DNA of 64,000 nucleotides, taken from contig CABYYJ010000001.1 of NCBI GenBank assembly GCA_902523185.1, forward strand, positions 80,175-144,174, read 5' to 3'. A program made the translations under genes and the position numbers. Positions 16,160-25,412 of the stretch are shown here, piece after piece. The stretch comes from an uncultured Pelagibacteraceae bacterium. Its GTDB lineage: Bacteria > Pseudomonadota > Alphaproteobacteria > Pelagibacterales > Pelagibacteraceae. Within the stretch, counting starts at the first letter, position 1. Every line of letters begins with the position of its first letter. The notes beneath the pieces were generated by a model, which worked only from the letters and a program-made list of their open reading frames with translations, was not told where the DNA came from and ran no database searches.

Positions 16160-17357
16160 CTTTTCTTTTATTTCTTTCTCTGTCTAGTAAAGCCGTCAGA
16201 GAGTCCACCATAAAATCTGAGGCATCAAAGATCTGATCTCTCTTAAATTCTTTAGATATATTTTTTTCTGGGTCAGTTTTATCCTCAATAACTATCCCTT
16301 CAGAAGGAGAATCGTCTTTCAAATAAATACAAATGAGCCATTCATTTTCAGGTGTATCATCCCATTTTATATATATTGAACTCTCTTCTATTCTTTTATC
16401 AATACACCTCATAATAGGAAGATGTTTACTTAAATACCTTTTTGAGATCATGAAACAAAGTGAATGGGAGGCTCTATAGAAAGATTCAAGTGCATACTCT
16501 ACCTTCTCTCTCTCTTCGTTATAAACTCTCTCTTTCTCTAATAATATTTCTTTAGTATCACTATCTTTTACTTCAACACCAAATTGAGTTAGTCGTTCTC
16601 TAATTGCTTCTTCAACTTTTTGTTGTCTTAAAGCTTTATATTTCTCTTTAATTTTATCTATACGCAGTTTAACTTCTTCGTAAGACTCTCTTTGTTGGCC
16701 TAGAACATATTTTGAAAGAGCTTGAACTTCTTTTTCCTCTCTACGTACAAAACTCTCAATTTTCTTTTCAAGTTTAATTTGTTCTAAAAATTTCCTTTGC
16801 TTTTCAGCTCGTTCTCTTCTGAGTTCAGCTTGATCCTCTCTTAAAAATCTTTTTAGGTCAATTGATAATTGACGGCTTAATTCTTTTTCTTGTTTAAGCT
16901 CTAACGCTTTAGCTTTAAGTGCTATTTCCTCTTGTTGCATAAACCGTTTTCTTGCTTCTATTTTTTCTCTTTCCATTTCTTTTATTTTTTTCTCTTTTTG
17001 TTTTACCCTTTCTTCTTGAATAACTTTTTTAATATTTGAAACTCGATTAGAAATACCTTGAAAAAAATTCTGCAAAGATTGGTCAAGGTTTAAATTGAAC
17101 CTAAGCATTGATTTAACTTTGTCACTCAATCTTAAAAGGCTTGATATAACTGCTCTTGTTTTTTGTTTTTTTTTTCTTTTCGATCTTCGAAATTTAATTT
17201 TATTTTTTTTAAATTTTATTTTTCTACTTTTATTTTTGATTGATTTTTTTGATTTTATTGTTGCAATTTTTTTGGTTTTTTTATTGCTTTTTTTAGGTTT
17301 TGCTCTAATTGATTTTATTGACTTAATTTTCTTAAGTTTCTTTTTTTTTCTTTTCAT
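16152..17357 (-). CDS. Coiled-coil protein with a long histone-like basic N-terminus
   Basis: I do not recognise this 401-residue protein. Residues 1 to about 66 are mostly lysine and arginine in irregular KSKK/KKNK patterns, like histone H1 tails. Residues about 85-290 form a continuous charged heptad-rich coiled coil (for example KQKEKKIKEMEREKIEARKR). The last 110 residues look globular, with beta-rich stretches such as IKWDDTPENEWLICIYL. There is no signal peptide. Binding to DNA, RNA or another polyanion through the tail is an inference from charge only. It lies just downstream of cfa on the same strand with a 25-bp gap. Confidence 0.75.
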   Translation of the reverse strand: MKRKKKKLKKIKSIKSIRAKPKKSNKKTKKIATIKSKKSIKNKSRKIKFKKNKIKFRRSKRKKKQKTRAVISSLLRLSDKVKSMLRFNLNLDQSLQNFFQGISNRVSNIKKVIQEERVKQKEKKIKEMEREKIEARKRFMQQEEIALKAKALELKQEKELSRQLSIDLKRFLREDQAELRRERAEKQRKFLEQIKLEKKIESFVRREEKEVQALSKYVLGQQRESYEEVKLRIDKIKEKYKALRQQKVEEAIRERLTQFGVEVKDSDTKEILLEKERVYNEEREKVEYALESFYRASHSLCFMISKRYLSKHLPIMRCIDKRIEESSIYIKWDDTPENEWLICIYLKDDSPSEGIVIEDKTDPEKNISKEFKRDQIFDASDFMVDSLTALLDRERNKRKAS

Positions 17358-17382
17358 ACTCTTACTTATTTAATAACAGTTT

Positions 17383-18588
17383 TCAGGAATAAAGGTAGTT
17401 TCTTGTTCTTTTGGCGTTGTTAAAGTTTTTCACAATTTGTAATTGAAAAACAACTAGGTCTCTATATTTGAAAGCCGCTTCACAAGATGCCATATAGTAT
17501 TCATAGCATTTTACAAATTTTTCATCGAATAGATCTTTTACTTTATTTTTATTAGCCAAGAAACGTTTTAACCAACTTTCGAGGGTTTTATCGTAGTGCC
17601 TAATTAAAGTCTCTATATCGTTCACAATTAATCCGGTTTTTTCTATTGGATTGATAATTTGACTCAATGAAGGACAAACCCCTCCTGGAAAAATATATTT
17701 TTGAATGAAAAGATTAGCCGGTGAGGGTTTGTCTACTACACCAATAGTATGAAGTAAGAATATTCCATCATCTTTCAAAACTTCATTCATTTTTTTAAAA
17801 AAAATATTATAGAATTTACGTCCAAAATGTTCAAAAGCGCCAACTGAAACGCACCTGTCAAATGAACCTGTAACATTTCTATAATCCATAATCTCAAACT
17901 TAACTTGATTATCTAAATTTAGTTTTTTTGCTTTTTTTTTGCAGTAATCTAATTGATTGTCACTTAAAGTAATTCCTAGGACTTCACATCCCTTTTGTTT
18001 AGCCATTTCAAAAGCAAGTCCGCCCCAACCACATCCAACATCTAAAACTCTCATGCCAGGTTTAATATCTAATTTTTTAATTATATGATCTACTTTATTT
18101 TGTTGGGACTCTTCTAGTGTTTTTGTATCATCAAACCACATGCCCATAGAATATTGACGTAAATTTTTATCTAAAAATAAATCATAAAGCTTTTCTCCTT
18201 TAGGGCCACCCACATCGTAGTGATATTCAATATTTTTTTTTGATTTACCTGGAAGATTAAAATTTGTTAAAGTTCTCCAAATACCATATATTTTTTTTAA
18301 AATTAGACTTGGTAAAGTAATTTCAGTTCTTCCAAGATTTTTAACAAAGACTAAAATAAACTCTCGTAAAGAGGCATTCTCAATTACAAGTTCTTTGTTC
18401 ATGTAAGCTTCCGGAAAAGCTATCTCGGGAAATAATATTAATTTAGCGCAAAGACTCTCCTTAAAAATTTTTAAGGTAATTGGTTTTTCTGATCTTGGGT
18501 TACCACAAATGTATTTTTGGCCCCTAGGATCAACCAGTATTATTCCGTCTTCTTTATATATTTTAGATAAGACTCTAGCCAATATCAT
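17383..18588 (-). CDS. cfa: Cyclopropane-fatty-acyl-phospholipid synthase family methyltransferase
   Basis: SAM-dependent enzyme that adds a methylene bridge to unsaturated acyl chains of membrane phospholipids. The N-terminal lipid-binding domain is followed by YHYDVGGPKGEKLYDLFLD, the SAM motif MRVLDVGCGWGGLAFEMA, GAFEHFGRKFY, and the C-terminal Y-rich VVFQLQIVKNF segment. The length of 401 residues fits. It starts 2 bp after the stop of the DapA-like gene. A related fatty-acid methyltransferase activity is possible, but the domain order is that of Cfa. Confidence 0.9.
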   Translation of the reverse strand: MILARVLSKIYKEDGIILVDPRGQKYICGNPRSEKPITLKIFKESLCAKLILFPEIAFPEAYMNKELVIENASLREFILVFVKNLGRTEITLPSLILKKIYGIWRTLTNFNLPGKSKKNIEYHYDVGGPKGEKLYDLFLDKNLRQYSMGMWFDDTKTLEESQQNKVDHIIKKLDIKPGMRVLDVGCGWGGLAFEMAKQKGCEVLGITLSDNQLDYCKKKAKKLNLDNQVKFEIMDYRNVTGSFDRCVSVGAFEHFGRKFYNIFFKKMNEVLKDDGIFLLHTIGVVDKPSPANLFIQKYIFPGGVCPSLSQIINPIEKTGLIVNDIETLIRHYDKTLESWLKRFLANKNKVKDLFDEKFVKCYEYYMASCEAAFKYRDLVVFQLQIVKNFNNAKRTRNYLYS

Positions 18589-18590
18589 AA

Positions 18591-19475
18591 TTAAGCCGCT
18601 AAGTTTTTTTTACTAGTAAATTTAAGTTTATTTAATTTTTCAATAAGTTCTTTGCTTTTTTCCTTACTTAATAAAGTTAGCGGGGGCAACATATTCTTAT
18701 AATTCTTATCTTTAATCGAATGAAAACTATGCAAAGCTGATATCAGGTTATATTGATCAAATGTCTCTCTTACAGCTATTAGTTGATCATTTTTAGTCTG
18801 TTGACTTTTATTTTCAAAATCATCAAATACTTTTCTAGCTATGGAGTGAGTTACATTTGTTACTGCAGAAATACATCCGGAACATCCAAGTTTTAATCCC
18901 TTGAGCAACTTTGCTTCTGATCCTGGAAACATCAAAAAATTTGATATTTTTAAAGTTTCAAATAAGTTATAACTAGAGTCTTTGCAACCAATTATGTTTT
19001 CTGGAAATGCTTTAACAAGCTTTGTTACTGCTTCAGCTGAAAACTTGTAGCCACTTAATTTTTCAAAATTATATAAAATTATTTTTGCTTTAGGTGTTGC
19101 AGTTATTATTTTCTTGTAAAATTCAAAAACTCCCTCATCGGTATTTCCTATATAATATGCAGGAGGCATAATTAAAAAATCTCTAAATTCATACTCCATT
19201 GCATATTTTATTAAATCAATATTATCATTTAGAGAATTACATCCAGTTCCCAAAAAAAATTGTTTTCTCAATTTATGACTAGCAATTTTTGAGATAAATT
19301 CTTTTTTTTCTTGCAAAGCAAGTAGCTGACTTGCTCCCGTTGACCCAAAGAAAAAAACCCCTGTGCAACCTTTTTTGATTAAATGTTCACCATGAAAAAT
19401 CGTAGCCTCGACATTTAATGTTAAGTCTTTATTTAAAACACTTAAACTAGCTGCGTATACACCTCGTTTGATCAT
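18591..19475 (-). CDS. Class I aldolase of the DapA/NanA family
   Basis: TIM-barrel aldolase of 294 residues. The Schiff-base lysine is in IIGCKDSSYN and the catalytic tyrosine in IILYNFEKLSGY. The GSTGASQLLALQEK segment corresponds to the pyruvate-binding GTTGE loop. The arginine that binds the substrate carboxylate in true dihydrodipicolinate synthases (E. coli Arg138) is not seen after LYN, so I do not call it dapA; a sugar-acid or hydroxy-oxo-acid aldolase is more likely. It is upstream of cfa in the same minus-strand run. Confidence 0.83.
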   Translation of the reverse strand: MIKRGVYAASLSVLNKDLTLNVEATIFHGEHLIKKGCTGVFFFGSTGASQLLALQEKKEFISKIASHKLRKQFFLGTGCNSLNDNIDLIKYAMEYEFRDFLIMPPAYYIGNTDEGVFEFYKKIITATPKAKIILYNFEKLSGYKFSAEAVTKLVKAFPENIIGCKDSSYNLFETLKISNFLMFPGSEAKLLKGLKLGCSGCISAVTNVTHSIARKVFDDFENKSQQTKNDQLIAVRETFDQYNLISALHSFHSIKDKNYKNMLPPLTLLSKEKSKELIEKLNKLKFTSKKNLAA

Positions 19476-19522
19476 CTTATTGTCCCAATTTATTGCAATA
19501 AAATATAATATAAGTTTTAAAA

Positions 19523-20485
19523 ATGAAAGTTCTGATTCTCATAAATAAAGTAGGCCTGGGAGACTGTATAATTCACATAAATTATATCCATGAAATTTCG
19601 AAAAAATATGGAAAACCTGTTTCAATATTAGCTAAAGAAAATACAAGAGCAAAACATCTTTTTCTGGATGATCCTCATATTAGTGAAGTAATAACATTAG
19701 ATCGTTTAAATGACAATAACGGTTGCCATGATGGTCTTTATGGGTTTTTTAAATTAGCAAAAGATATAAAAGAGAAAAAATTTGATAAAGTATTTATCTT
19801 TAATAGTTCAATAAGATATTTTTTAATTTGTAAATTTGCGGGTATAAAAAAAATAGCTCAATATCCGTTATTTAAAAAAAAAGGACAACACGTAGTTAAT
19901 ACTGCAAAAATTTTTACTGAAAATGAACTAAATAAAATTGTATCAACGCAACCAAAGCTGTTAATTAGCGAAAAAAAAATTTTAGAAGCAAGAAAAGATA
20001 TATCTCAAAGTCATAAAAATATTGTTTTAGGAGTAAGCGCATCTGGACCAACAAAGCGCTGGAATATCAAAAATTTTATAAAATTAATGGAAAAAATAAA
20101 TGAAAAATACCCCTCGAAATTTTATTTAGCTGCTGGAAAAAATGATCAACAGTTAATAGATGAAATATTAAACTCAAATATTGGAATGAATTGTATTTCT
20201 TTAAATAATTTCAAGATAAGTGAGATGTTACCTATAATAGCTAATTGTAATTTGTATTGTGGAAATGATACTGGGTTTATGCACATTAGTGCGGCTTTAA
20301 ATTTAAAAACTGTAGCTTTGTTTATGGATAGTCCGGTTCTTGCTTATGGAAAGTACTCAGAAAATATTAATGTAATAATTCCAGAGGGTGAGACAGAGGA
20401 AACAACAACTCACGATACTCTAGGTGCAAAAAAGATTTCTTTTGACAAAATTTACAATAAATGTGTGGAGCTTTTATCTAACTAA
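19523..20485 (+). CDS. Glycosyltransferase family 9 (heptosyltransferase-like)
   Basis: GT-B fold protein of 320 residues. The N-terminal VLILINKVGLGDCIIHINYI is the GT9 acceptor-side loop, and the C-terminal YCGNDTGFMHISAALNLKTVALF is the nucleotide-sugar binding signature of WaaC/WaaF-type enzymes. Such proteins add heptose or related sugars to lipopolysaccharide core at the inner membrane. No other LPS gene is adjacent. Its end overlaps the convergent J-domain gene by 8 bp. Confidence 0.88.
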   Translation: MKVLILINKVGLGDCIIHINYIHEISKKYGKPVSILAKENTRAKHLFLDDPHISEVITLDRLNDNNGCHDGLYGFFKLAKDIKEKKFDKVFIFNSSIRYFLICKFAGIKKIAQYPLFKKKGQHVVNTAKIFTENELNKIVSTQPKLLISEKKILEARKDISQSHKNIVLGVSASGPTKRWNIKNFIKLMEKINEKYPSKFYLAAGKNDQQLIDEILNSNIGMNCISLNNFKISEMLPIIANCNLYCGNDTGFMHISAALNLKTVALFMDSPVLAYGKYSENINVIIPEGETEETTTHDTLGAKKISFDKIYNKCVELLSN

Positions 20486-20990
20486 AATCAGTTTTAATTA
20501 TTTTTTCTTTAGCTTCATTTACTAACTGACTCAATCTAGAACTGTCCACATTTCGGTTCATGTCAGGATGAATTTTTTTTTGTAATTGATTAGCAGCTTT
20601 TAAAACTTCTTCTTTGCTTACTCCTCTTTTAAGACCTAATAATTTATAAGCCTCTTCTGATGTAAGACCTGATGAGCCTTGAGTTTGACCGAACTGTCCT
20701 TGGGAAAACCTACCAGAATTGTTTTTCATAAACTGTATTAATCTATACAACTGATAAAATTGTAGTGCTGTAAATCCTTTTATCTTCAGCCCAGAAAGCA
20801 AGATCAGCCACATTGGAAGACTAAAAATGAATTTGCCACCGATCGTAAATAAAATAGCTAGAATTAATGATATATAAACCGCAATTTTTTTTATGTTAGT
20901 AGCTATCTTTTTTGAACTAGCCCTAGCGAACCAATTTAGAAAAAGGTAGATTAAGACGAAAATGATAATTCCCAACAAAAACAAATTCAT
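20478..20990 (-). CDS. Membrane-anchored J-domain protein
   Basis: The 170-residue protein has an N-terminal membrane helix (LFLLGIIIFVLIYLFLNWF), a second hydrophobic region (IAVYISLILAILFTIGGKFIFSLPMWLILLSG), a glycine/glutamine linker, and a C-terminal J-like domain (about residues 109-165) with the HPD motif in KKIHPDMNRN. The layout resembles Tim14/Pam18 and its alphaproteobacterial relatives, which stimulate DnaK-type chaperones at the inner membrane. The partner is not in this window. Confidence 0.82.
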   Translation of the reverse strand: MNLFLLGIIIFVLIYLFLNWFARASSKKIATNIKKIAVYISLILAILFTIGGKFIFSLPMWLILLSGLKIKGFTALQFYQLYRLIQFMKNNSGRFSQGQFGQTQGSSGLTSEEAYKLLGLKRGVSKEEVLKAANQLQKKIHPDMNRNVDSSRLSQLVNEAKEKIIKTDFS

Positions 20991-21003
20991 ATAATTTTTA
21001 AGT

Positions 21004-23088
21004 ATGAATATACCAAAACTTAAGAAAATAAAGACTACGAAAAATTATCACGGGATCCCACTAGAAGATGATTATTCGTGGGTTGATCAGCCAAATATCC
21101 TTGAAGTTTTAAAGGATCCAAAAAAGTTGAATACTGAAGTCAAAGATTACATAGAAGCTAATAACAAAATAACTGAAAACTACTTTGAAGACGTTAAAGA
21201 ATTACAGAAAAATTTATTTAACGAAATCAAAGGAAAGATTAAATTGGATGATACTGGATTAAAATATAAAGATAAAAAATACTATTATTGGACTAAAACA
21301 GAAGCCGAGGGTAATTACGGTAAGAGAATGAGGCAGCTCATTGATGGTTCTAAAACTGAAGAGGTATTTTTTGATGGTGATTTAGAGAAAAGGAAATCTG
21401 GTTCTGAATATTTTGGAGTTGGAACTGTAAGTGCTTCTTATTGTGATAATTTTATTGCTTATTCTCTAGATTTAAAAGGATCAGAATATTACACAATTTA
21501 TTTGAGAGATCTTAGAACAGGAAAAAACGAAAAAGATGTAATTAAAAATACAAGCGGAGGCATCACCTGGGCCTTGGATAATAAAAGTTTTTTTTATTCA
21601 AAATTAGATAAATATCATAGACCAAGACAAATATTTAAACATATAGTTGGTACTTCCTCCGATCAAGATCAGCTTATTTTTGAGGAAAAAGATGAAACTT
21701 TTACTTGTGGTATAGGTATTACTTCTGATGAAAAATATTTCATAATTAGCACTTCTGATCATATCACAACTGAGGAATATTTTTTTCCTACTGATGCTAA
21801 AGAAATTAATCCTACCCTTTTTAAAAAAAGAAAAAATGATGTTCGTTACTCTATAGACTCTTGGCAAGGTTATTTTTATGTTCATACCAATGAAGGTGCT
21901 AGAGATTATAAAGTGCTCAGATGTAAGACTAATCAGATAGATAAATTAGAAGTTTTTATCCCCGATAAAAAAGAAACTGTTATCGGTGGGTTTGAATTTT
22001 TAGATGATTTTATCCTTAGATCAGAAAAGTCTGATGCAATACCAAAACTTTTTGTAAGAAATATTAATACTAACAAAGAAGAAGAAATTAAAATTTCGGA
22101 TGAGCCAATAGGTGTTCCTGGTGTTTCTTTAATGCAAAGAGATACAAATACTACGATGATAAGGGTTGGTTGGGAGAGTATGGCTACTCCAGGAAGAGTT
22201 TATGAGTATGATATTGTCACTAAAGAAAAAAAATTAGTTAAAGAAACAGAAATTCCATCTGGCCACGATCCTAGCAAATATGTGGTGGAAAGAATAAAAG
22301 CTCGATCACATGATGGTCGTATGGTTCCAATCAGTTTAGTAAGATTAAAAGATTCAAAACAAGATGGAAAGTCAAAAGTCTTACTCTACAGCTACGGAGC
22401 TTATAAACATTCGGTTAATTGTTCATTTAGTGCCTCAAGATTTTGTCTTATAGATAGAGGAATTATTTTTGCAATAGCTCATGTTAGAGGCGGAGGTGAC
22501 CTTGGTGATAGCTGGCACACGGAAGGTAAAAAAAAATTAAAGAAAAATACTTTTCTAGACTATGTGGCATGTGCTAATCATTTAATTGAACAAAGATATA
22601 CTTATAAGGGTGGAATTTGTTTTTACGGTGGATCAGCTGGAGGTCTTACAGGTGGAGCGGTAGCTAACATTTCTCCAGATTTATTTTTCGGAATGCTTTT
22701 ATTGGTGCCTTTCGTAGACACTATGACCACAATGTTAAACGAAAAATTACCATTAACTCCAGGAGAATGGGAGATGTGGGGAAACCCAATTAAGAGTAAA
22801 GAATATTTTGAATATATTTTATCTTATTCACCGTATAATAATATTGAAAAAAAAGATTACCCTCATATGCTTATAACAACATCTTTGTTCGATAATCGTG
22901 TCCTTTACTCAGAACCTGTAAAGTATGTTGCAAAACTTAGAGATTTGAAAAGTGATAATAATACTCAGTTACTTAAGTGCAAAATGGAGGCAGCCGGTCA
23001 TGGTGGAATGTCAGGCCGCGACAATGCTATCACTGAACTAGCTGAAGAATATTCTTTTATTTTAAAAACTGCAAAGATTTTAAAATAA
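21004..23088 (+). CDS. ptrB: Oligopeptidase B (prolyl oligopeptidase family S9A)
   Basis: Cytoplasmic serine peptidase of 694 residues that cleaves short peptides after basic residues. An N-terminal seven-bladed propeller (about 70-400) precedes the alpha/beta-hydrolase domain. Catalytic residues are visible: the serine in YGGSAGGLTGG (near 544), the aspartate in TSLFDNRVLY (near 629) and the histidine in AAGHGGMSGR (near 665). The conserved IAHVRGGGDLGDSWH and VPFVDTMTTML segments match oligopeptidase B rather than prolyl oligopeptidase. It starts 13 bp after the divergent J-domain gene, so the shared promoter space is very small. Confidence 0.94.
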   Translation: MNIPKLKKIKTTKNYHGIPLEDDYSWVDQPNILEVLKDPKKLNTEVKDYIEANNKITENYFEDVKELQKNLFNEIKGKIKLDDTGLKYKDKKYYYWTKTEAEGNYGKRMRQLIDGSKTEEVFFDGDLEKRKSGSEYFGVGTVSASYCDNFIAYSLDLKGSEYYTIYLRDLRTGKNEKDVIKNTSGGITWALDNKSFFYSKLDKYHRPRQIFKHIVGTSSDQDQLIFEEKDETFTCGIGITSDEKYFIISTSDHITTEEYFFPTDAKEINPTLFKKRKNDVRYSIDSWQGYFYVHTNEGARDYKVLRCKTNQIDKLEVFIPDKKETVIGGFEFLDDFILRSEKSDAIPKLFVRNINTNKEEEIKISDEPIGVPGVSLMQRDTNTTMIRVGWESMATPGRVYEYDIVTKEKKLVKETEIPSGHDPSKYVVERIKARSHDGRMVPISLVRLKDSKQDGKSKVLLYSYGAYKHSVNCSFSASRFCLIDRGIIFAIAHVRGGGDLGDSWHTEGKKKLKKNTFLDYVACANHLIEQRYTYKGGICFYGGSAGGLTGGAVANISPDLFFGMLLLVPFVDTMTTMLNEKLPLTPGEWEMWGNPIKSKEYFEYILSYSPYNNIEKKDYPHMLITTSLFDNRVLYSEPVKYVAKLRDLKSDNNTQLLKCKMEAAGHGGMSGRDNAITELAEEYSFILKTAKILK

Positions 23089-23092
23089 CGAT

Positions 23093-23120
23093 CTTGAAAA
23101 AATAAAAATAATAACCATAT
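23093..23120 (+). promoter_or_regulatory. Sigma32 (RpoH)-type heat-shock promoter
   Basis: CTTGAA (23093-23098) and CCATAT (23115-23120) are spaced by 16 nt, close to the RpoH consensus CTTGAA-N(16-17)-CCATnT. They stand about 60 nt upstream of the Hsp20 start. A possible leader stem, TTGTTAG (about 23126-23132) with CTAACAA just before the ribosome-binding site, could add temperature control. The promoter match is sequence-based; activity is inferred. Confidence 0.65.
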
Positions 23121-23178
23121 CTAACTTGTTAGTTGCCAAATGGGACTGACATAAAACCTTGCTAACAAAGGAGGATAT

Positions 23179-23619
23179 ATGACAAGTAAGGATCTATCGA
23201 TCTTTAATTCACTTAGACCTTTTAGCGTAGGCTTCGATGATATGTTCGATCAATTTGAGTCTATGTTAGGGAATGGTAGAGTAGTTCAAAATAATTACCC
23301 GCCATACAACATCCGAAAAGCAGGCAAAGACAAGTATGCTATTGAAGTAGCAGTTGCTGGCTTTAATAAAAATGATGTTGAAGTTGAATATGAAGATAAT
23401 CTTTTGACTGTAAAGACAAAAGATGTTGAAAGAAGTGAAAAAAAAGATGGCGATGAAGTTATTCATCGAGGAATATCGCAAAGATCTTTTGCTAGATCGT
23501 TCACAATTGCAGATGATGTAAAAGTGAACGGTGCTGAGCTAAAAGATGGTTTGCTAACTATTTCTTGTGAAAAAATCATCCCTGAAATAAAGAAAAAAAG
23601 ACTTATTGATATTAAATAA
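23179..23619 (+). CDS. Small heat-shock protein, Hsp20/IbpA type
   Basis: ATP-independent holdase chaperone of 146 residues. The alpha-crystallin domain runs from about residue 38 to 130, with YAIEVAVAGFNKNDVEVEYED, FARSFTIADDVKVNGAELKDGLLTI cut here around the conserved A-x-x-x-n-G-x-L motif, and a C-terminal IxI-like IPEIKKKRLI. A very strong ribosome-binding site (AAAGGAGG) lies 8 nt before the ATG. The upstream sigma32-like promoter fits heat-shock induction. Named IbpA or HspD in relatives. Confidence 0.93.
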   Translation: MTSKDLSIFNSLRPFSVGFDDMFDQFESMLGNGRVVQNNYPPYNIRKAGKDKYAIEVAVAGFNKNDVEVEYEDNLLTVKTKDVERSEKKDGDEVIHRGISQRSFARSFTIADDVKVNGAELKDGLLTISCEKIIPEIKKKRLIDIK

Positions 23620-23626
23620 GTTACCC

Positions 23627-23655
23627 TTACTTGCGGAGTTTTACTCCGCAGGTAA
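23627..23655. terminator. Bidirectional hairpin between hsp20 and a lipoprotein gene
   Basis: A 12-bp stem (with one G-T pair) formed by TTACTTGCGGAG and CTCCGCAGGTAA around a TTTTA loop lies 7 bp after the hsp20 stop and directly against the stop of the convergent lipoprotein gene. It can end transcription from both sides; on the plus strand a weak T-rich stretch follows. Confidence 0.65.
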
Positions 23656-23961
23656 TTAAAAGCAGTTTTTACTGCTAAAACCAACTACAATATTCCTTGG
23701 ATTTACTTCAAACTTACGCTCACACTTAATCTTATATTTTTCAGTAATATAAACGTAATTCCTATTTCTAGTTTTTAAAAACTCAACTTTGTCTGGTTGA
23801 CCGTAAAAACTTTTGAGATCTTCCTCAGGTTTATTCAACCATTTACTTAATTTTTGTTTCTCTATTTCTGTCGTATCCTCAATTTTTTTTGAAACTGTTT
23901 TACAACCGCCTAAAGAAATTATTAATAATGTGTATAAAATTGCAAAAAATAATTTTTTCAT
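23656..23961 (-). CDS. Small lipoprotein, 101 aa
   Basis: The signal MKKLFFAILYTLLIISLGGCKT carries a lipobox (LGGC), so the protein is lipidated and probably sits in the outer membrane. The mature part of about 80 residues contains a segment EEDLKSFYGQPDKVEFLK that resembles the SmpA/BamE-like fold (short helix, then GxPD.v), though similarity is too weak to name it. Two C-terminal cysteines could form a disulfide. Convergent with hsp20. Confidence 0.75.
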   Translation of the reverse strand: MKKLFFAILYTLLIISLGGCKTVSKKIEDTTEIEKQKLSKWLNKPEEDLKSFYGQPDKVEFLKTRNRNYVYITEKYKIKCERKFEVNPRNIVVGFSSKNCF

Positions 23962-24096
23962 CCTAAGCCTTATTTTATAACGAAAAGTTATAAACAGATA
24001 TATTTACTATTGGTTGAATCTTAGCAGCTATGCCTGATTTATTTAAGATTTTGGTAAATATATAGAGTAATAAACTCTGAATGGAGGTTTAATTTT
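23962..24096 (+). promoter_or_regulatory. Leader region of the purine permease with two hairpins
   Basis: The 135-bp spacer holds a hairpin TTATAAC / GTTATAA with GAAAA loop (23975-23993), a short stem AGAGT / ACTCT (24064-24078) directly before the ribosome-binding site GGAGG (24083-24087), and a possible long-range pair GAATCTT / AAGATT. It could contain the divergent promoters of the lipoprotein gene and the permease. No purine-riboswitch core was recognised, so regulation is unproven. Confidence 0.35.
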
Positions 24097-25407
24097 ATGA
24101 TGGATAAATATTTTGAATATAGAAAACATAAAACAAATTTTAAAACAGAGGTAATCGCCGGAGTAACGACTTTTCTTACAATGGCTTACATAATGTTTTT
24201 AAATCCTTTTATCTTATCTGGTGAATTTGCTGGAACAGAAAAAGGTTTTTTTGATTTTGGTGCAGTTTTCACTGCAACAATTTTAGCAACAGCAGTTGCT
24301 TGTTTTATAATGGCGTTCCATGGACGTACTTGGCCAATAGGGTTGGCGCCTGGTATGGGTATTAACGCTTTTGTTGCTTATGGAGTAGTAGCAGGAATGG
24401 GTTATACACCTCAAGCAGCGTTAGGTGCAGTTTTAGTTGCTGGAGTAATCTTCTTAGCAATTTCATTAACTCCTTTACGAGCTTGGTTAATTAACTCGAT
24501 ACCAAAAAGTTTAAAACTTGGAATAGGTGCAGGAATTGGACTATTTTTAGCAATCATCGGTCTTGAGATAATGGGAGTAGTGGGAGATCATCCTGTTACA
24601 CTTGTAACTCTAGGTGATATTAAAAATCCTCTTGTCCTTCTAGGATGTTTGGCTTTCGTCTTTATGATCGTGTTAGAAAAAATGAAAATAAAGGGAAATA
24701 TCATAATAGGAATTTTACTATTCAGTATAATTGCTTGGGCTACAGGTTTAGCGAAGTTTAATGGAGTGGTGGGATCTATTCCTCCAATGACATATCTGTT
24801 TGAGTTTGATCTCAAAGCTGCCCTCACGGCAGGTATGGCTTCAATAGTCTTCACTTTATTGTTTATTGACTTTTTTGATACAGCAGGAACATTGACATCT
24901 GTTGCTAACGTAGCAGGTAAAGTAGACAAAAAAGGTAAAGTACAAGATATAAACAAAGCTATGTTATCTGATAGTGTTGGAACAGTTGCAGGCGCTGTGA
25001 TGGGTACAACAACAGTTACAAGTTATGTTGAGTCAGGTGCAGGTGTGAAAGCAGGTGGAAGAACAGGTATGACTTCGTTGGTTATTGGAGTTCTGTTTTT
25101 AGCTTGTTTGTTCTTTTCACCTTTAGCTACTAGTCTTCCAAAAGAAATAGATGGAGCGGCATTACTATACGTTGCAATTTTGTTTGTTAGAAACATTACA
25201 GATATTGAGTGGAATGATATAGCAGAGTCTGGGCCAGCAGTAGTGGCTATGATAACTATGCCATTAACTTACAGCATTAGCAATGGTATCGCTCTTGCAT
25301 TCATCTCTTATGCATTAATTCAAATCTTTACTGGTAAATTTGGAAAAACTTCGCCAGCGATTTGGGTTATTGCAGTATTCAGCGTATTAAGTTTCTACGT
25401 TGCTTAA
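24097..25407 (+). CDS. Adenine/guanine/hypoxanthine permease (NCS2, AzgA-like)
   Basis: Inner-membrane proton-coupled purine transporter of 436 residues with about 12-14 hydrophobic segments. The N-terminal TEVIAGVTTFLTMAYIMFLNP, the GLAPGMGINAFVAYGV substrate region and the SVGTVAGAVMGTTTVTSYVESGAG segment are hallmarks of the AzgA branch of NCS2. Two in-frame ATG codons occur at the start; the first is 9 nt after GGAGG. It converges on a purine phosphoribosyltransferase gene, so this is a small purine-salvage locus. Confidence 0.92.
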   Translation: MMDKYFEYRKHKTNFKTEVIAGVTTFLTMAYIMFLNPFILSGEFAGTEKGFFDFGAVFTATILATAVACFIMAFHGRTWPIGLAPGMGINAFVAYGVVAGMGYTPQAALGAVLVAGVIFLAISLTPLRAWLINSIPKSLKLGIGAGIGLFLAIIGLEIMGVVGDHPVTLVTLGDIKNPLVLLGCLAFVFMIVLEKMKIKGNIIIGILLFSIIAWATGLAKFNGVVGSIPPMTYLFEFDLKAALTAGMASIVFTLLFIDFFDTAGTLTSVANVAGKVDKKGKVQDINKAMLSDSVGTVAGAVMGTTTVTSYVESGAGVKAGGRTGMTSLVIGVLFLACLFFSPLATSLPKEIDGAALLYVAILFVRNITDIEWNDIAESGPAVVAMITMPLTYSISNGIALAFISYALIQIFTGKFGKTSPAIWVIAVFSVLSFYVA

Positions 25408-25412
25408 AAGTT

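Noticed and set aside
23962..24096. Purine or xanthine riboswitch before the purine permease
   Set aside because: Hairpins exist but the conserved cores of known purine riboswitches were not recognised, so only a plain leader region is annotated.
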